Origin: MFZZ01 sp964582715
GTDB lineage: Bacteria; Patescibacteriota; Microgenomatia; UBA1406; GWC2-37-13
Reading direction: 5' to 3'
Assembly (NCBI GenBank): GCA_964582715.1
Contig: CAZOSM010000001.1
Coordinates: 1 to 64,000 of the forward strand
DNA: 64,000 nucleotides
In this document: positions 25,525 to 33,307 of the stretch, piece by piece
Layout of the letters: the number at the start of each line of letters is the position of its first letter
Position numbering within the stretch: the stretch's first letter is position 1
Notes under the pieces: generated by a model
The model's input: the letters and a program-made list of their open reading frames with translations, nothing else
What the model was told of the DNA's origin: nothing
The model's database searches: none
Translations under genes and position numbers: made by a program

Positions 25525-26190
25525 ATGAAAAACAACATGTTTGTAGCGATATTTATTATTTATGTAGGATTGTTTTTCCCACAATTCTCTTTTGCACAAG
25601 GGATGATGAACGGGAATGATACAACTATCTCCGCACAAGATGGCCATACCGCCCGTGAAGAAGCCACCGGGAAAGAAGTATGGGAAAATTTGCAGGCAAA
25701 AGAATTAGAGTGTAAAGATTTAGGAGATGACGACTTTGGAGCTCTTGGCGAATATTTTATGGGGCAAATGATGGCTGATTCGCACGAAGCCATGAATGAC
25801 AGGTTGATTCAGATGTGGGGAGAAGAAGGAGAGGAACGAATGCATATTGCTATGGGCAAGCGCATGAGTGGTTGTGAACCAAATGCTGCTATTCCCAATG
25901 GAGGTATGATGGGAATGATGGTTAATGGTAATGTATGGGAAGGAGGTGAAAATGATATGATGGGTAATTTTATAGGAAATCCTATGGGGGGCTTTGGTTT
26001 TGGCTGGATTTTTATGATTGTATTCTGGATTTTAATCCTCATTGGTATTGTCTACTTTATCAAATTGATAGTAAGCCAAGGAAAAGATGGAACACTTGAA
26101 AAGTCTCCTTTAGATATTCTTAAAGAACGCTATGCTAAAGGAGAAATTGGGAAAAAAGAGTTTGAGGAAAAAAAGAACGATTTAAAATAA
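25525..26190 (+). CDS. SHOCT-domain membrane protein
   Basis: A 221-aa protein: signal peptide (ending SFAQG), an acidic Met-rich external region with repeated GMM/MGMM motifs (about 120-150) that could bind copper, one membrane helix (about 160-185), and a cytoplasmic SHOCT motif (LDILKERYAKGEIGKKEFEE) at the end. SHOCT marks short oligomerisation tails. It lies 3 nt after the DUF302 gene, as a likely membrane component of the copper response. Confidence 0.78.
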   Translation: MKNNMFVAIFIIYVGLFFPQFSFAQGMMNGNDTTISAQDGHTAREEATGKEVWENLQAKELECKDLGDDDFGALGEYFMGQMMADSHEAMNDRLIQMWGEEGEERMHIAMGKRMSGCEPNAAIPNGGMMGMMVNGNVWEGGENDMMGNFIGNPMGGFGFGWIFMIVFWILILIGIVYFIKLIVSQGKDGTLEKSPLDILKERYAKGEIGKKEFEEKKNDLK

Positions 26191-26242
26191 AACGGATGAA
26201 TTAAAATTTACAAAACTATTAGATTTACTGACATATATTCAT

Positions 26243-26647
26243 ATGAAGAAATTTTCTGTACAAACATTTCTGATTTGTACATTGGTTATTGTTGGAATAA
26301 TTCTTATATTTTTTCTGCAAAACAATAAAAAAGTAATGAGTGATGTTGATGTTAATAAGACTGATCCTAATATCGAAATAATAAATATTAAATCTGAAAG
26401 ATATATGTTCTTCCCAACCATGATTCGGTTACAAAAAGGAAAAACTTACAAACTAACATTATCAACTCTTGACGTCCAGCATGGCATTTTTCAACCAGAT
26501 TTAAAATTAAACTTATCGGCATTTCCAGGTAAAGCTGATGAAAATATAATTACTCCAGAAAAAGTGGGCGAGTATACTACCGGTTGCTCATTATATTGTG
26601 GAGTAGATCACAATAAAATGAAATTGACTTTTATTGTGTATGAATAA
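26243..26647 (+). CDS. Membrane-anchored cupredoxin with CuA-like site
   Basis: A 134-aa protein: one N-terminal helix (about 8-28) and a cupredoxin domain like that of cytochrome oxidase subunit II. The binding loop CSLYCGVDHNKM has the CuA spacing (C-x3-C-x3-H-x2-M) and an upstream His in LDVQHGIF, but the usual Glu between the cysteines is Leu. There is no other oxidase subunit nearby, so it is more likely a copper-binding or electron-transfer protein than a respiratory subunit. Confidence 0.8.
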   Translation: MKKFSVQTFLICTLVIVGIILIFFLQNNKKVMSDVDVNKTDPNIEIINIKSERYMFFPTMIRLQKGKTYKLTLSTLDVQHGIFQPDLKLNLSAFPGKADENIITPEKVGEYTTGCSLYCGVDHNKMKLTFIVYE

Positions 26648-26751
26648 GCACTGTTTCATTTTGTGTTACAGTCCTACTAAATATGAATCCCATCTGACGA
26701 TTTGTCATATGAAAAGATAAATGTAGCAAAAGGTTACAGTTCTTTTCAAGG

Positions 26752-26757
26752 TATTAT
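26752..26757 (+). promoter_or_regulatory. -10 box of the CsoR-like gene (leaderless)
   Basis: TATTAT followed by exactly 6 nt (AAGGAC) and the ATG at 26764. The spacing matches the other leaderless promoters in the window. Confidence 0.5.
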
Positions 26758-26763
26758 AAGGAC

Positions 26764-27153
26764 ATGCCATCTAAAAAAATTAAACAGCTTTTAGTAGATT
26801 GGCGTATACAAAATAGCCATATCAACAGCATTAATAGGCTAGTTCTGGCCATTTCATTTAGCACAGTGAATGGGAGAAGTATGTATTTGAACGAAATAAA
26901 AAAATACAATATCATACACCGCCTTAAGATAATTCGTGGTCATTTGAGGAAAGTGATCACTATGGTTGAGTCCGATGAACCATGTCTTAAAATAATTCAT
27001 CAAACTCGCTCAGTCAGGTTTTCCCTGAAAAAGGTTGATCAGATTTTGATTGAAGGATACCTTACTTATAGTTTAGGGGATGAGATTAAAAGCAATGGAT
27101 TGCAAGAAGAAATTCTCAAAACAATAACAATGTATAACAAAATCGAGGGATAA
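26764..27153 (+). CDS. CsoR-family protein lacking two copper ligands
   Basis: A 129-aa protein whose residues ~48-110 align with the CsoR/FrmR four-helix DNA-binding fold (IIHRLKIIRGHLRKVITMVE, then PCLKIIHQTRSVRFSLKKV). In CsoR the Cu(I) site is Cys-His-Cys at relative spacing 0/+25/+29; here the first is Cys74 but the others are Tyr99 and Ser103. It also has an extra ~45-residue N-terminus. Copper sensing by the classical site therefore seems lost. It may respond to something else, act constitutively, or modify another regulator. Confidence 0.7.
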   Translation: MPSKKIKQLLVDWRIQNSHINSINRLVLAISFSTVNGRSMYLNEIKKYNIIHRLKIIRGHLRKVITMVESDEPCLKIIHQTRSVRFSLKKVDQILIEGYLTYSLGDEIKSNGLQEEILKTITMYNKIEG

Positions 27154-27155
27154 TT

Positions 27156-29339
27156 TTAAACCTCTAACTTCGCTTTACGCAATGACATTGCATTCACTAC
27201 CACTATTACACTTGATAAACTCATAAGAAGTGCACCAACTGCGGGTGTGAGTCTGAATCCTATTGGAATAAACAGTCCTGCTGCTGCTGGAATTGCCAGG
27301 ATATTGTATCCAAGTGCCCACCACAAGTTTTGCAACATTTTTGAATACACTTTTCTTGATAAAATAATAAGTCGCACGATATGCTGTGGATTACTTTGCG
27401 TAAGGACTATATCTCCCGCCTCAACTGCGACATCTGTTCCAGCTCCTATGGCAACTCCAGCATTTGCCTGAGTAAGCGCAGGTGCATCATTCACGCCATC
27501 ACCTGCCATTAAGACTACATTTCCTTTATCTTGTAATTCCTTAATATGTTTATATTTATCTTCCGGTAAAACTTCAGCAAATACCGCATCAATCCCCAGT
27601 TTCTTTGCCACAGATTGAGCAGACTCTTTTGTGTCTCCTGTGAGCATAGCTACTTTAACTCCCAGTTTATGAAGTTCTTCTACTGCTTGTTTTGATTCTT
27701 TTTTAACTTCATCACTCAGCGCAATAATTCCTAAAATTTCTTTGCTATTTGCTACAAATACAGGAGTTTTACCATCACTTGAGAATGCTTGCAGTGTAGT
27801 GACAGCTTCTGCATTTAAAATATTTTTTTCTTCCATCAGTCGTTTATTCCCCACAAAATATTCCTTACCTGAAATCGTAGCGCTCATCCCTCGACCAGCT
27901 AAATTCTTTACATTACTTGCCTCGGTTGGCTTGACATTTTTTTTCTTTAAATACTCAAGAATTGATAAACCGATAACATGTGAAGAATGCGATTCAATTG
28001 CTCCAGCAACCTCGAGTAATTCATCTTCAGAACCGACAAGCCTTTTAACATCAGTAACCCCAAACTCTCCACGAGTGAGGGTACCGGTCTTATCGAATAC
28101 AACATAATCCGCATTCTTTACAATCTCTATCTTTCCCATGTCTTTAATAAAGACACCGTTATTGACGGCAAGACGTGTGGCAATAGTTGACACCGTAGGG
28201 ATCGCAAGACCAAGAGCATGTGGGCAGGCAATAACAAGGACAGTAATTGCCAATGTTGCGGCAAATACAAATGCTTCTCCAACAATCACTGACCAAATAA
28301 ACAGTGTCAAGATAGCAACAATGAGTGCAGAAAATGTTAGTATCCTGGAAGCACGGTCCGCCAAACGCTGCGCAGAGGGTTTTGTTTGCTTTGCCTGAGA
28401 AATCAGTTTTTGAATCTGACCAATGGTTGAAGATTCTCCAACACGTATAAGTTTTACTTCTACAGATCCGTCCAGATTAATTGCTCCTGCAACTACTTCT
28501 GCCCCTACCTGTTTTTGAACTGGTTTTGATTCTCCCGTAATATGTGATTCATTAAAATTCCCACGGCCCTTCGTAATTTCTCCATCTGCTGGAACTTTCT
28601 CACCTGGTTTTACGATAATAACATCTCCTTCCTTGAGTGTAGCGATTTCAACTTCTGTAACACCATTCGCAGTTTTTAGATGGGCTTCTTTTGGCAGTAA
28701 TTTTGCGACCTCCTGTAGTGCATCTCCTGCTGCAGTTGAAGACTTCGCTTCAAGGAAATGTCCAAATAGCAGGACCCAGATAAGCGTTGCTATTTCAAGA
28801 TAAAATTCAACTTCAATAGCAGGAATGAAGGTTGAAGCTGCAGAAAAAAGATAACCTGCTCCGACACCAAGGGAAACAAGTGTCATCATGCCAAACTGCC
28901 GAGACATAATTTCATGCTTTGCATGTTGAAAAAAGACTAAAGAAAAGTAAAAAATAATGGTCGCTATCCCAAACTCCAAATATGATCTGAGGGCAAAATC
29001 AGGGGCACCCAAAAATTTCACTGCCGGTTCTGAAAAAAAAGCCAATGGAATAAGGAGTGCAGTTACAATGTAGAAACGTTTTAAAAAATCACTAGCTGCT
29101 CCTGGGCTCGCCATCATACTTCCATGATCATGTTCAGTATGCTCATGACCAGCGTGCATATCTTTCATATTACCCATGTCATGATGCGTGTGTTCACCTT
29201 CATTTATAGATGATTCTTCTTTTTTTAATACGAGATCCATTCCTCCACATTTGGGGCATTTGCCTGGATGATCCTGTTGAACTTCAGGATGCATTGGGCA
29301 AGTATAAATTGGTTTATTATGATGGTTCATTTTTTTCAT
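27156..29339 (-). CDS. copB: Copper-translocating P1B-type ATPase, CopB type
   Basis: A 727-aa exporter. The N-terminus carries a heavy-metal-binding domain with paired cysteines (YTCPMHPEV, GKCPKCGGMDL) followed by a His-rich stretch; then come eight helices with the CPH motif in IACPHALGL, phosphorylation site DKTGTLTRG, hinge GDGVNDAPAL, and TGES in the actuator. CPH instead of CPC marks the CopB (P1B-3) branch, usually Cu(II) or Cu(I) export. Its promoter holds a BlaI-type operator. It converges on the CsoR-like gene. Confidence 0.92.
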   Translation of the reverse strand: MKKMNHHNKPIYTCPMHPEVQQDHPGKCPKCGGMDLVLKKEESSINEGEHTHHDMGNMKDMHAGHEHTEHDHGSMMASPGAASDFLKRFYIVTALLIPLAFFSEPAVKFLGAPDFALRSYLEFGIATIIFYFSLVFFQHAKHEIMSRQFGMMTLVSLGVGAGYLFSAASTFIPAIEVEFYLEIATLIWVLLFGHFLEAKSSTAAGDALQEVAKLLPKEAHLKTANGVTEVEIATLKEGDVIIVKPGEKVPADGEITKGRGNFNESHITGESKPVQKQVGAEVVAGAINLDGSVEVKLIRVGESSTIGQIQKLISQAKQTKPSAQRLADRASRILTFSALIVAILTLFIWSVIVGEAFVFAATLAITVLVIACPHALGLAIPTVSTIATRLAVNNGVFIKDMGKIEIVKNADYVVFDKTGTLTRGEFGVTDVKRLVGSEDELLEVAGAIESHSSHVIGLSILEYLKKKNVKPTEASNVKNLAGRGMSATISGKEYFVGNKRLMEEKNILNAEAVTTLQAFSSDGKTPVFVANSKEILGIIALSDEVKKESKQAVEELHKLGVKVAMLTGDTKESAQSVAKKLGIDAVFAEVLPEDKYKHIKELQDKGNVVLMAGDGVNDAPALTQANAGVAIGAGTDVAVEAGDIVLTQSNPQHIVRLIILSRKVYSKMLQNLWWALGYNILAIPAAAGLFIPIGFRLTPAVGALLMSLSSVIVVVNAMSLRKAKLEV

Positions 29340-29361
29340 TTAATTTATAACTTTTGATGTA

Positions 29362-29389
29362 GCTATACTACATATCATAGTAGTTTCAA
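29362..29389 (-). promoter_or_regulatory. Promoter of copB with BlaI-type operator 4
   Basis: Minus-strand -35 TTGAAA (29384-29389), 16-bp spacer, -10-like TATAGC (29362-29367). The palindrome TACTACA-TAT-CATAGTA (29366-29382, two mismatches in one arm) lies between. It is weaker than operators 1-3. Confidence 0.6.
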
Positions 29390-29403
29390 CAAATTAATTA
29401 AAG

Positions 29404-29934
29404 TCAACTTATTTCAATACAATGTGCCAATATATCTTTAAACTCATGAGGACGTGGTATTCCTGAAAGATAGATATTATCCTGATATCCACCTGATGCA
29501 CTTGTTTTTATAACGATATCACCATAATTCAACATCTTCCCAATAATACCTTGGTTAACTTCAACTGCACGAACAGTTTTAATGTCATATACATATTCTT
29601 TCATGTTTAATACCCCTTGTTTATGAATAATCTGTCTATCAGTAATTGAATAAGTGTTATGAGACCATGATAACACCATTGATATGACAATATAAATTTC
29701 AAACGCATTCTTAATAACATGAGTTACAAACATGAGTAAAGTCAATTCAAGATGGAACTCATTCAGTAACGGCAAATCAAAGATAAAAAGACTTAATAAT
29801 GAATGCACAGTATCAATTACAAATAATACGATAAATAAACGTATTACTAAAAGAGAAATACTACCATGCATAGTCTCAATTATGGACTGTCCTCCTTTTT
29901 TCATATGTTTGAAAATTTTATAATTTCCATTCAA
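29404..29934 (-). CDS. Membrane protein with bacterial PH domain (YdbS-like)
   Basis: A 176-aa protein with two hydrophobic segments (about 26-50 and 58-85) followed by a bacterial PH-like domain (about 90-176: YSITDRQIIHKQGVLNMKEY, then VEVNQGIIGKMLNYGDIVIK). Such proteins are common; the ligand is unknown. It is the last gene of the minus-strand operon that starts at 30812, overlapping its neighbour by 17 nt. Confidence 0.72.
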   Translation of the reverse strand: MNGNYKIFKHMKKGGQSIIETMHGSISLLVIRLFIVLFVIDTVHSLLSLFIFDLPLLNEFHLELTLLMFVTHVIKNAFEIYIVISMVLSWSHNTYSITDRQIIHKQGVLNMKEYVYDIKTVRAVEVNQGIIGKMLNYGDIVIKTSASGGYQDNIYLSGIPRPHEFKDILAHCIEIS

Positions 29935-30385
29935 ATACTCTTTCTTTTATACCCGCCACATCTGTTATTACAAGTTTAATTTTCGATGCTTCTTTTATCT
30001 CTTCATTGAACGAAAGAATTCCAGTGCGATGATGTCCTCCTGGAGGAGAGCCTTCCCAGATACTTGTATTATATTCATTCCCTTTATCATCAATTATTTT
30101 GCTTATTTTTGAAACGTCAAAATCAAGCTCTTCTGAATGAGTATTGAATGCTAACGTAAACTGCGGCTGTTTACCCAACTGTAAAATTTCAGGAGTTGCT
30201 GATACTGTTACATTTCCTCCGTCCTTTTTCTGAGTTTCAAACGTTTTCTGTATAGGCAACGCTTCACTGCTTTCCTGTCGAAAAGGAGGATTGATATTCT
30301 TTTGTAATTTCATAGCAAAAAGAATAGCCAATAAAATCATTACTATGCAGCCAATTATTAAGAAAAGGGTTGTATTATTTTTCAT
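29918..30385 (-). CDS. Anchored extracytoplasmic beta-rich protein, unrecognised
   Basis: A 155-aa protein with an N-terminal membrane helix (about 6-27) and a beta-rich domain with TPEILQLGKQPQFTLAF and a GSPPGGHHRTGILSF loop. It has no cysteines; the double His in the loop is a possible metal ligand. I do not recognise the family. It is the second gene of an operon under a response-regulator box, overlapping the first by 11 nt, so it is presumably induced with the copper genes. Confidence 0.6.
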   Translation of the reverse strand: MKNNTTLFLIIGCIVMILLAILFAMKLQKNINPPFRQESSEALPIQKTFETQKKDGGNVTVSATPEILQLGKQPQFTLAFNTHSEELDFDVSKISKIIDDKGNEYNTSIWEGSPPGGHHRTGILSFNEEIKEASKIKLVITDVAGIKERVFEWKL

Positions 30386-30812
30386 GAAATGTTTTTATAA
30401 CTTGTAACATATACATAATTCCTCCAATATTCATAATGATTCCTAAAATAATAAATGGTATTTGATATTGAGTTAAAAATACTGCCGCTCCCGAGAAACC
30501 AACAAGTGGAAGAATCTCTGTGAGATGGTGTGCACAACAGGCTACCATTCCGACAGAGGACGTTCCGGTACTTGCTGCTGTTATTCCAGTTGCAGAACGA
30601 TAGTTCCCTTTCACTAAATCACGAAGATAAAAATATAAACCGCTTTGTATTCCAAACCCTGTAGAAAGAATTGCTATCCAATACCACATATCATAAAACT
30701 GTATAATCGTCGCTTCCACACTGCGAGTTGCAAGGCTCATTACAGAAACATATAAAAAAAGCAGTAAAATACTAGCTAACCCTCCTATGAAAATATATTT
30801 TTGCTTCTTCAT
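30375..30812 (-). CDS. Four-helix membrane protein with CCAHH motif
   Basis: A 145-aa protein with about four helices. Its third helix region reads VGMVACCAHHLTEILPLVG: a Cys pair plus two His at a helix edge, reminiscent of MerT-type metal transporters, although the sequence is not a clear MerT. It is the first gene of a three-gene operon and has a leaderless start: a TATTAT -10 ends 6 nt before the ATG, preceded by response-regulator box C. A role in copper movement or sensing is inferred. Confidence 0.65.
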   Translation of the reverse strand: MKKQKYIFIGGLASILLLFLYVSVMSLATRSVEATIIQFYDMWYWIAILSTGFGIQSGLYFYLRDLVKGNYRSATGITAASTGTSSVGMVACCAHHLTEILPLVGFSGAAVFLTQYQIPFIILGIIMNIGGIMYMLQVIKTFHEK

Positions 30813-30818
30813 AACTTT

Positions 30819-30851
30819 ATAATACTGATTACTGTATTAAGATTTTATGAA
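30819..30851 (-). promoter_or_regulatory. Response-regulator box C and -10 (minus-strand operon)
   Basis: Minus strand: TTCATAAAATC then TTAATACAGTA (30830-30851), 5-bp spacer, -10 TATTAT (30819-30824), 6 nt to the ATG at 30812. It stands back to back with box D. Confidence 0.78.
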
Positions 30852-30859
30852 GAGACATC

Positions 30860-30892
30860 TTCATGAATCCTTAATAATCCATGTAGTAAAGT
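30860..30892 (+). promoter_or_regulatory. Response-regulator box D and -10 (plus strand)
   Basis: TTCATGAATCC then TTAATAATCCA (30860-30881), 5-bp spacer, -10 TAAAGT (30887-30892), 6 nt to the ATG at 30899. Boxes C and D form an inverted pair 8 bp apart that drives two divergent leaderless genes. Confidence 0.75.
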
Positions 30893-30898
30893 TAGTGC

Positions 30899-31078
30899 AT
30901 GATAGAAGAGCTGAAGGATATGTACAACAACGATAAGCTATGTAGAATTGCCGTATACATTTTTATGGTTGGAGCTATTTCAGCAATTTATATGTTTGTA
31001 ACAACATATCTTCATTATATGTACGGGACTAAGCTTCCTCCAGCTAGCGAATTTATGATTGCACCTGGTACGCAATAA
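30899..31078 (+). CDS. 59-aa single-pass membrane protein
   Basis: A short gene of 60 codons reading MIEELKDMYNNDKL at the start, one membrane helix (about residues 17-37, AVYIFMVGAISAIYMFV), and an outside tail GTKLPPASEFMIAPGTQ. It is supported by a well-formed promoter: box D, a TAAAGT -10 and a 6-nt gap to the ATG, the same geometry as four other regulated promoters. I do not recognise it. A small regulator or subunit of one of the neighbouring membrane proteins is a fair guess. Confidence 0.65.
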   Translation: MIEELKDMYNNDKLCRIAVYIFMVGAISAIYMFVTTYLHYMYGTKLPPASEFMIAPGTQ

Positions 31079-31082
31079 AAAA

Positions 31083-31430
31083 TCATGGTAAAAGAGGTCC
31101 TCCGGTATATCCAGGTATCCATGAAGGAATGAAAATATAGATCATAAATAATATGCCAATAACAAAAGAAATCAGGATATACAATAAGAATAATATCGTA
31201 TGATCTACTATGGTTTTATGGCCTTTTGTTTTACAGCATCTTCCATAATAGTAATGAAGAAATAATAATATCCCAACAACCAAAAGACTTGGAAGCAGAT
31301 ATATTTTATTATCTGCTTCCTGTCTAAATGCAAGTAAATACCCAGACGATACAAGAAAGAATAAAAATGCCCCACAGCAGATAATATGTTGGAATGTAAA
31401 CGGTATGGCTAGCCCAATTATTTTTTTCAT
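31083..31430 (-). CDS. MerT-like small membrane protein
   Basis: A 115-aa protein with about three helices. The first carries FQHIICCGAFLFF, an intramembrane Cys pair next to His as in mercuric transporter MerT, and a cytoplasmic loop has YGRCCKTKGHK, a second Cys pair with His. That double arrangement suggests handing a soft metal (Cu or Hg) across the membrane. It is the last gene of the six-gene operon starting at 34613 and overlaps its neighbour by 4 nt (ATGA). Confidence 0.65.
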   Translation of the reverse strand: MKKIIGLAIPFTFQHIICCGAFLFFLVSSGYLLAFRQEADNKIYLLPSLLVVGILLFLHYYYGRCCKTKGHKTIVDHTILFLLYILISFVIGILFMIYIFIPSWIPGYTGGPLLP

Positions 31431-31699
31431 GATCGTTTTTTAGATAACATTTCAAGACATACACCAAACACATATCCCGTAATCCATGAAAAAACACCGA
31501 GTGTTATGCCTCCCATTATAAAGCCGACAAAAGTTACCTTAAAATCTCCCATTGGTGAGGCATACAGACCATGTGTCCACCAAAGATTAATTTGATATGC
31601 CCAACTAGGAAATAAAACTACTACGAGCGCACATGTTACCCACACAAATGAAGTGGTGAGTGCAACTGCGTTTGCGATAAGAATTTTATTCACATGCAT
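31427..31699 (-). CDS. DUF5676-like membrane protein
   Basis: A 90-aa two-helix protein: KILIANAVALTTSFVWVTCAL in the first helix, then an amphipathic loop with HGLYASP and a second helix with SWITGYVFGVCLEML. The pattern matches DUF5676 membrane proteins, commonly found beside copper exporters and CopZ-type chaperones. Cysteines sit in both helices. It overlaps the MerT-like gene by 4 nt, in an operon with CopZ and CcdA. Confidence 0.68.
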   Translation of the reverse strand: MHVNKILIANAVALTTSFVWVTCALVVVLFPSWAYQINLWWTHGLYASPMGDFKVTFVGFIMGGITLGVFSWITGYVFGVCLEMLSKKRS

Positions 31700-31721
31700 A
31701 GAAATTCACCTGCCTTTTATT

Positions 31722-31928
31722 TTAGTGCAATTGATAACCCAATTCAGATACCGCCTCAAAAGCCGCGGCTTCGTTATATTTATCTGACACAGTCAGTGTC
31801 ACTTCTCTTCTGTCAAAATCTGCTTGAATTTGCTCTATACCATCTAATTTGTTTAATTCTTTTTTAATCATTTCTATACAAGCTCCACAGTGAATTCCTT
31901 TAACAGAATAGGTTTTTGATTGATTCAT
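31722..31928 (-). CDS. CopZ-like heavy-metal-associated chaperone
   Basis: A 68-aa ferredoxin-like HMA domain: the metal loop GIHCGACIEMI (Cys-x2-Cys), then LDGIEQIQADFDRREVTLTV and the closing helix ending LGYQLH. The ATG at 31928 overlaps the TGA of the upstream gene (ATGA), which decides the start over the in-frame GTG at 31937. It should carry Cu(I) in the cytoplasm, possibly to the CopB ATPase or to the membrane proteins in the same operon. Confidence 0.87.
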   Translation of the reverse strand: MNQSKTYSVKGIHCGACIEMIKKELNKLDGIEQIQADFDRREVTLTVSDKYNEAAAFEAVSELGYQLH

Positions 31929-33307
31929 ACTCCACACCCCCCTCCTCCACGTGGTGGTTGTTCCACAATTCCTTTATCTTGTAACCATTGTTTAGCTCGT
32001 CCCCATCCTTGGGAAGACGAATATTCCTGACTCAAAAGTTTTTTTGCATCAAGATCTTTGAATTCAACATTGTCCTTATTTTTAAAGAAAAGCGCAAGAT
32101 CATAATAGTTACTTGGGAACCAGAAAGCACTGAAATATTTACCGGCTTCATACATCTGCTTTTCTGTAGCTCCCTGGCTTGCCATAAGTTGCAAGACAGA
32201 AAGAAGAGCCATCCCATGATTACAATCTGGGAATGCTGTCGAGTTACCACAGCATGGGCGATAAATATTAGAAGCTACCTGCTCAACAAGTGCTTCCTGA
32301 TCCGATGTCATCGGGATTAGGGTTTCTTTGGCATAGTAATCCATCGGATTGCTTTTAGCGAGGCTCCATCCACCTGTTGAGGCAAATCCTCCTGCCTGTC
32401 CGTTACCGTACTTGACCATGTCTCCATCTGTCAGAACCCTTGACTTATTTCCCAATCCTGCTGCCCAGAAAAAGTTAAGCAAAAAATATGAATTTTCGCG
32501 AGTGATTTTAACTTTTTCATTCGATCCTTCAGTTAAAATTGCAAGTTGTTCTTTAGTAAGCGGCTGTCCGTTTTGTTCATATACTCCAATAAATTTATCC
32601 TTATCAATGACTCCCATCTCTATCATTCGAGGTCCAAGATCACCAAATATAGAGTTCAGCTCGTATCCTTTTTCAGGATTAATTTGTTCAAATATTTCAC
32701 TTGAAGCTCCTGTTGCGGTCGTCGACTCTACTGGTTTTGCAGCTAGTGAACCAAATACATTTAAATTAATGGGAAGTCGTGGGATGAGATAAACAAATAA
32801 AATAAATGATAATCCTACAAGGAATGATCGTTTAAAAGATACGGTTTTTAATTTCCCATTAATTCGAAGTGAAATTATGGTAAAGGAATAATATAAAAGA
32901 ATAATCGATAATAATTTAATCTCGAGCCCCTGAAAAGGGAACGCCGTAAGCGATGCTGCGATACCAAAAACTGGAAGAAGTAACCCTCCACAAACAGCGC
33001 AACCAACAGAGATGAGGTTCAGAAAGATACCCATGGTTGAGTTTGCAACTTCTGTGTGTGTTTTTTCTTTTATTTTTTCAAATACATAAACAAGTGCTGT
33101 AAGAACAATCGCAATAAAGAGGGTATTAATTAAACTCATAGCAATAGTAAGCCCAATAAACCATGAATTGTTATCTTGCAAAAACCGTTGCCATGAGGTG
33201 GTTCTTGTCAGGAGGAAATACTCCAGGAAAAGAAAAGTAGTGAAAATAAAGATAGATAACATAATTAAGCTCGGCTGAGCATAGATTTTTTTTAAGGTGT
33301 TTTTCAT
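31925..33307 (-). CDS. Membrane protein with CC/DCNHG domain (paralogue 2)
   Basis: A 460-aa protein: five or so N-terminal helices (about 10-180, one with VGCAVCGGLLLPVFG, a Cys-x2-Cys inside the membrane), then an external domain with YRPCCGNSTAFPDCNHGMA (about 366-384), FSAFWFP, YYDLALFF, EYSSSQGWG and a terminal GGGCGV. The last ~110 residues match those of the 22330-23277 protein closely. It looks like a transporter or electron-transfer module fused to the new domain. It sits between CcdA and CopZ genes, with ATGA overlaps on both sides. Confidence 0.7.
   Translation of the reverse strand: MKNTLKKIYAQPSLIMLSIFIFTTFLFLEYFLLTRTTSWQRFLQDNNSWFIGLTIAMSLINTLFIAIVLTALVYVFEKIKEKTHTEVANSTMGIFLNLISVGCAVCGGLLLPVFGIAASLTAFPFQGLEIKLLSIILLYYSFTIISLRINGKLKTVSFKRSFLVGLSFILFVYLIPRLPINLNVFGSLAAKPVESTTATGASSEIFEQINPEKGYELNSIFGDLGPRMIEMGVIDKDKFIGVYEQNGQPLTKEQLAILTEGSNEKVKITRENSYFLLNFFWAAGLGNKSRVLTDGDMVKYGNGQAGGFASTGGWSLAKSNPMDYYAKETLIPMTSDQEALVEQVASNIYRPCCGNSTAFPDCNHGMALLSVLQLMASQGATEKQMYEAGKYFSAFWFPSNYYDLALFFKNKDNVEFKDLDAKKLLSQEYSSSQGWGRAKQWLQDKGIVEQPPRGGGGCGV

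Noticed and set aside
26764..27153. Functional CsoR copper sensor
   Set aside because: Two of the three Cu(I) ligands are replaced (Tyr99, Ser103), so a standard function was not assigned.
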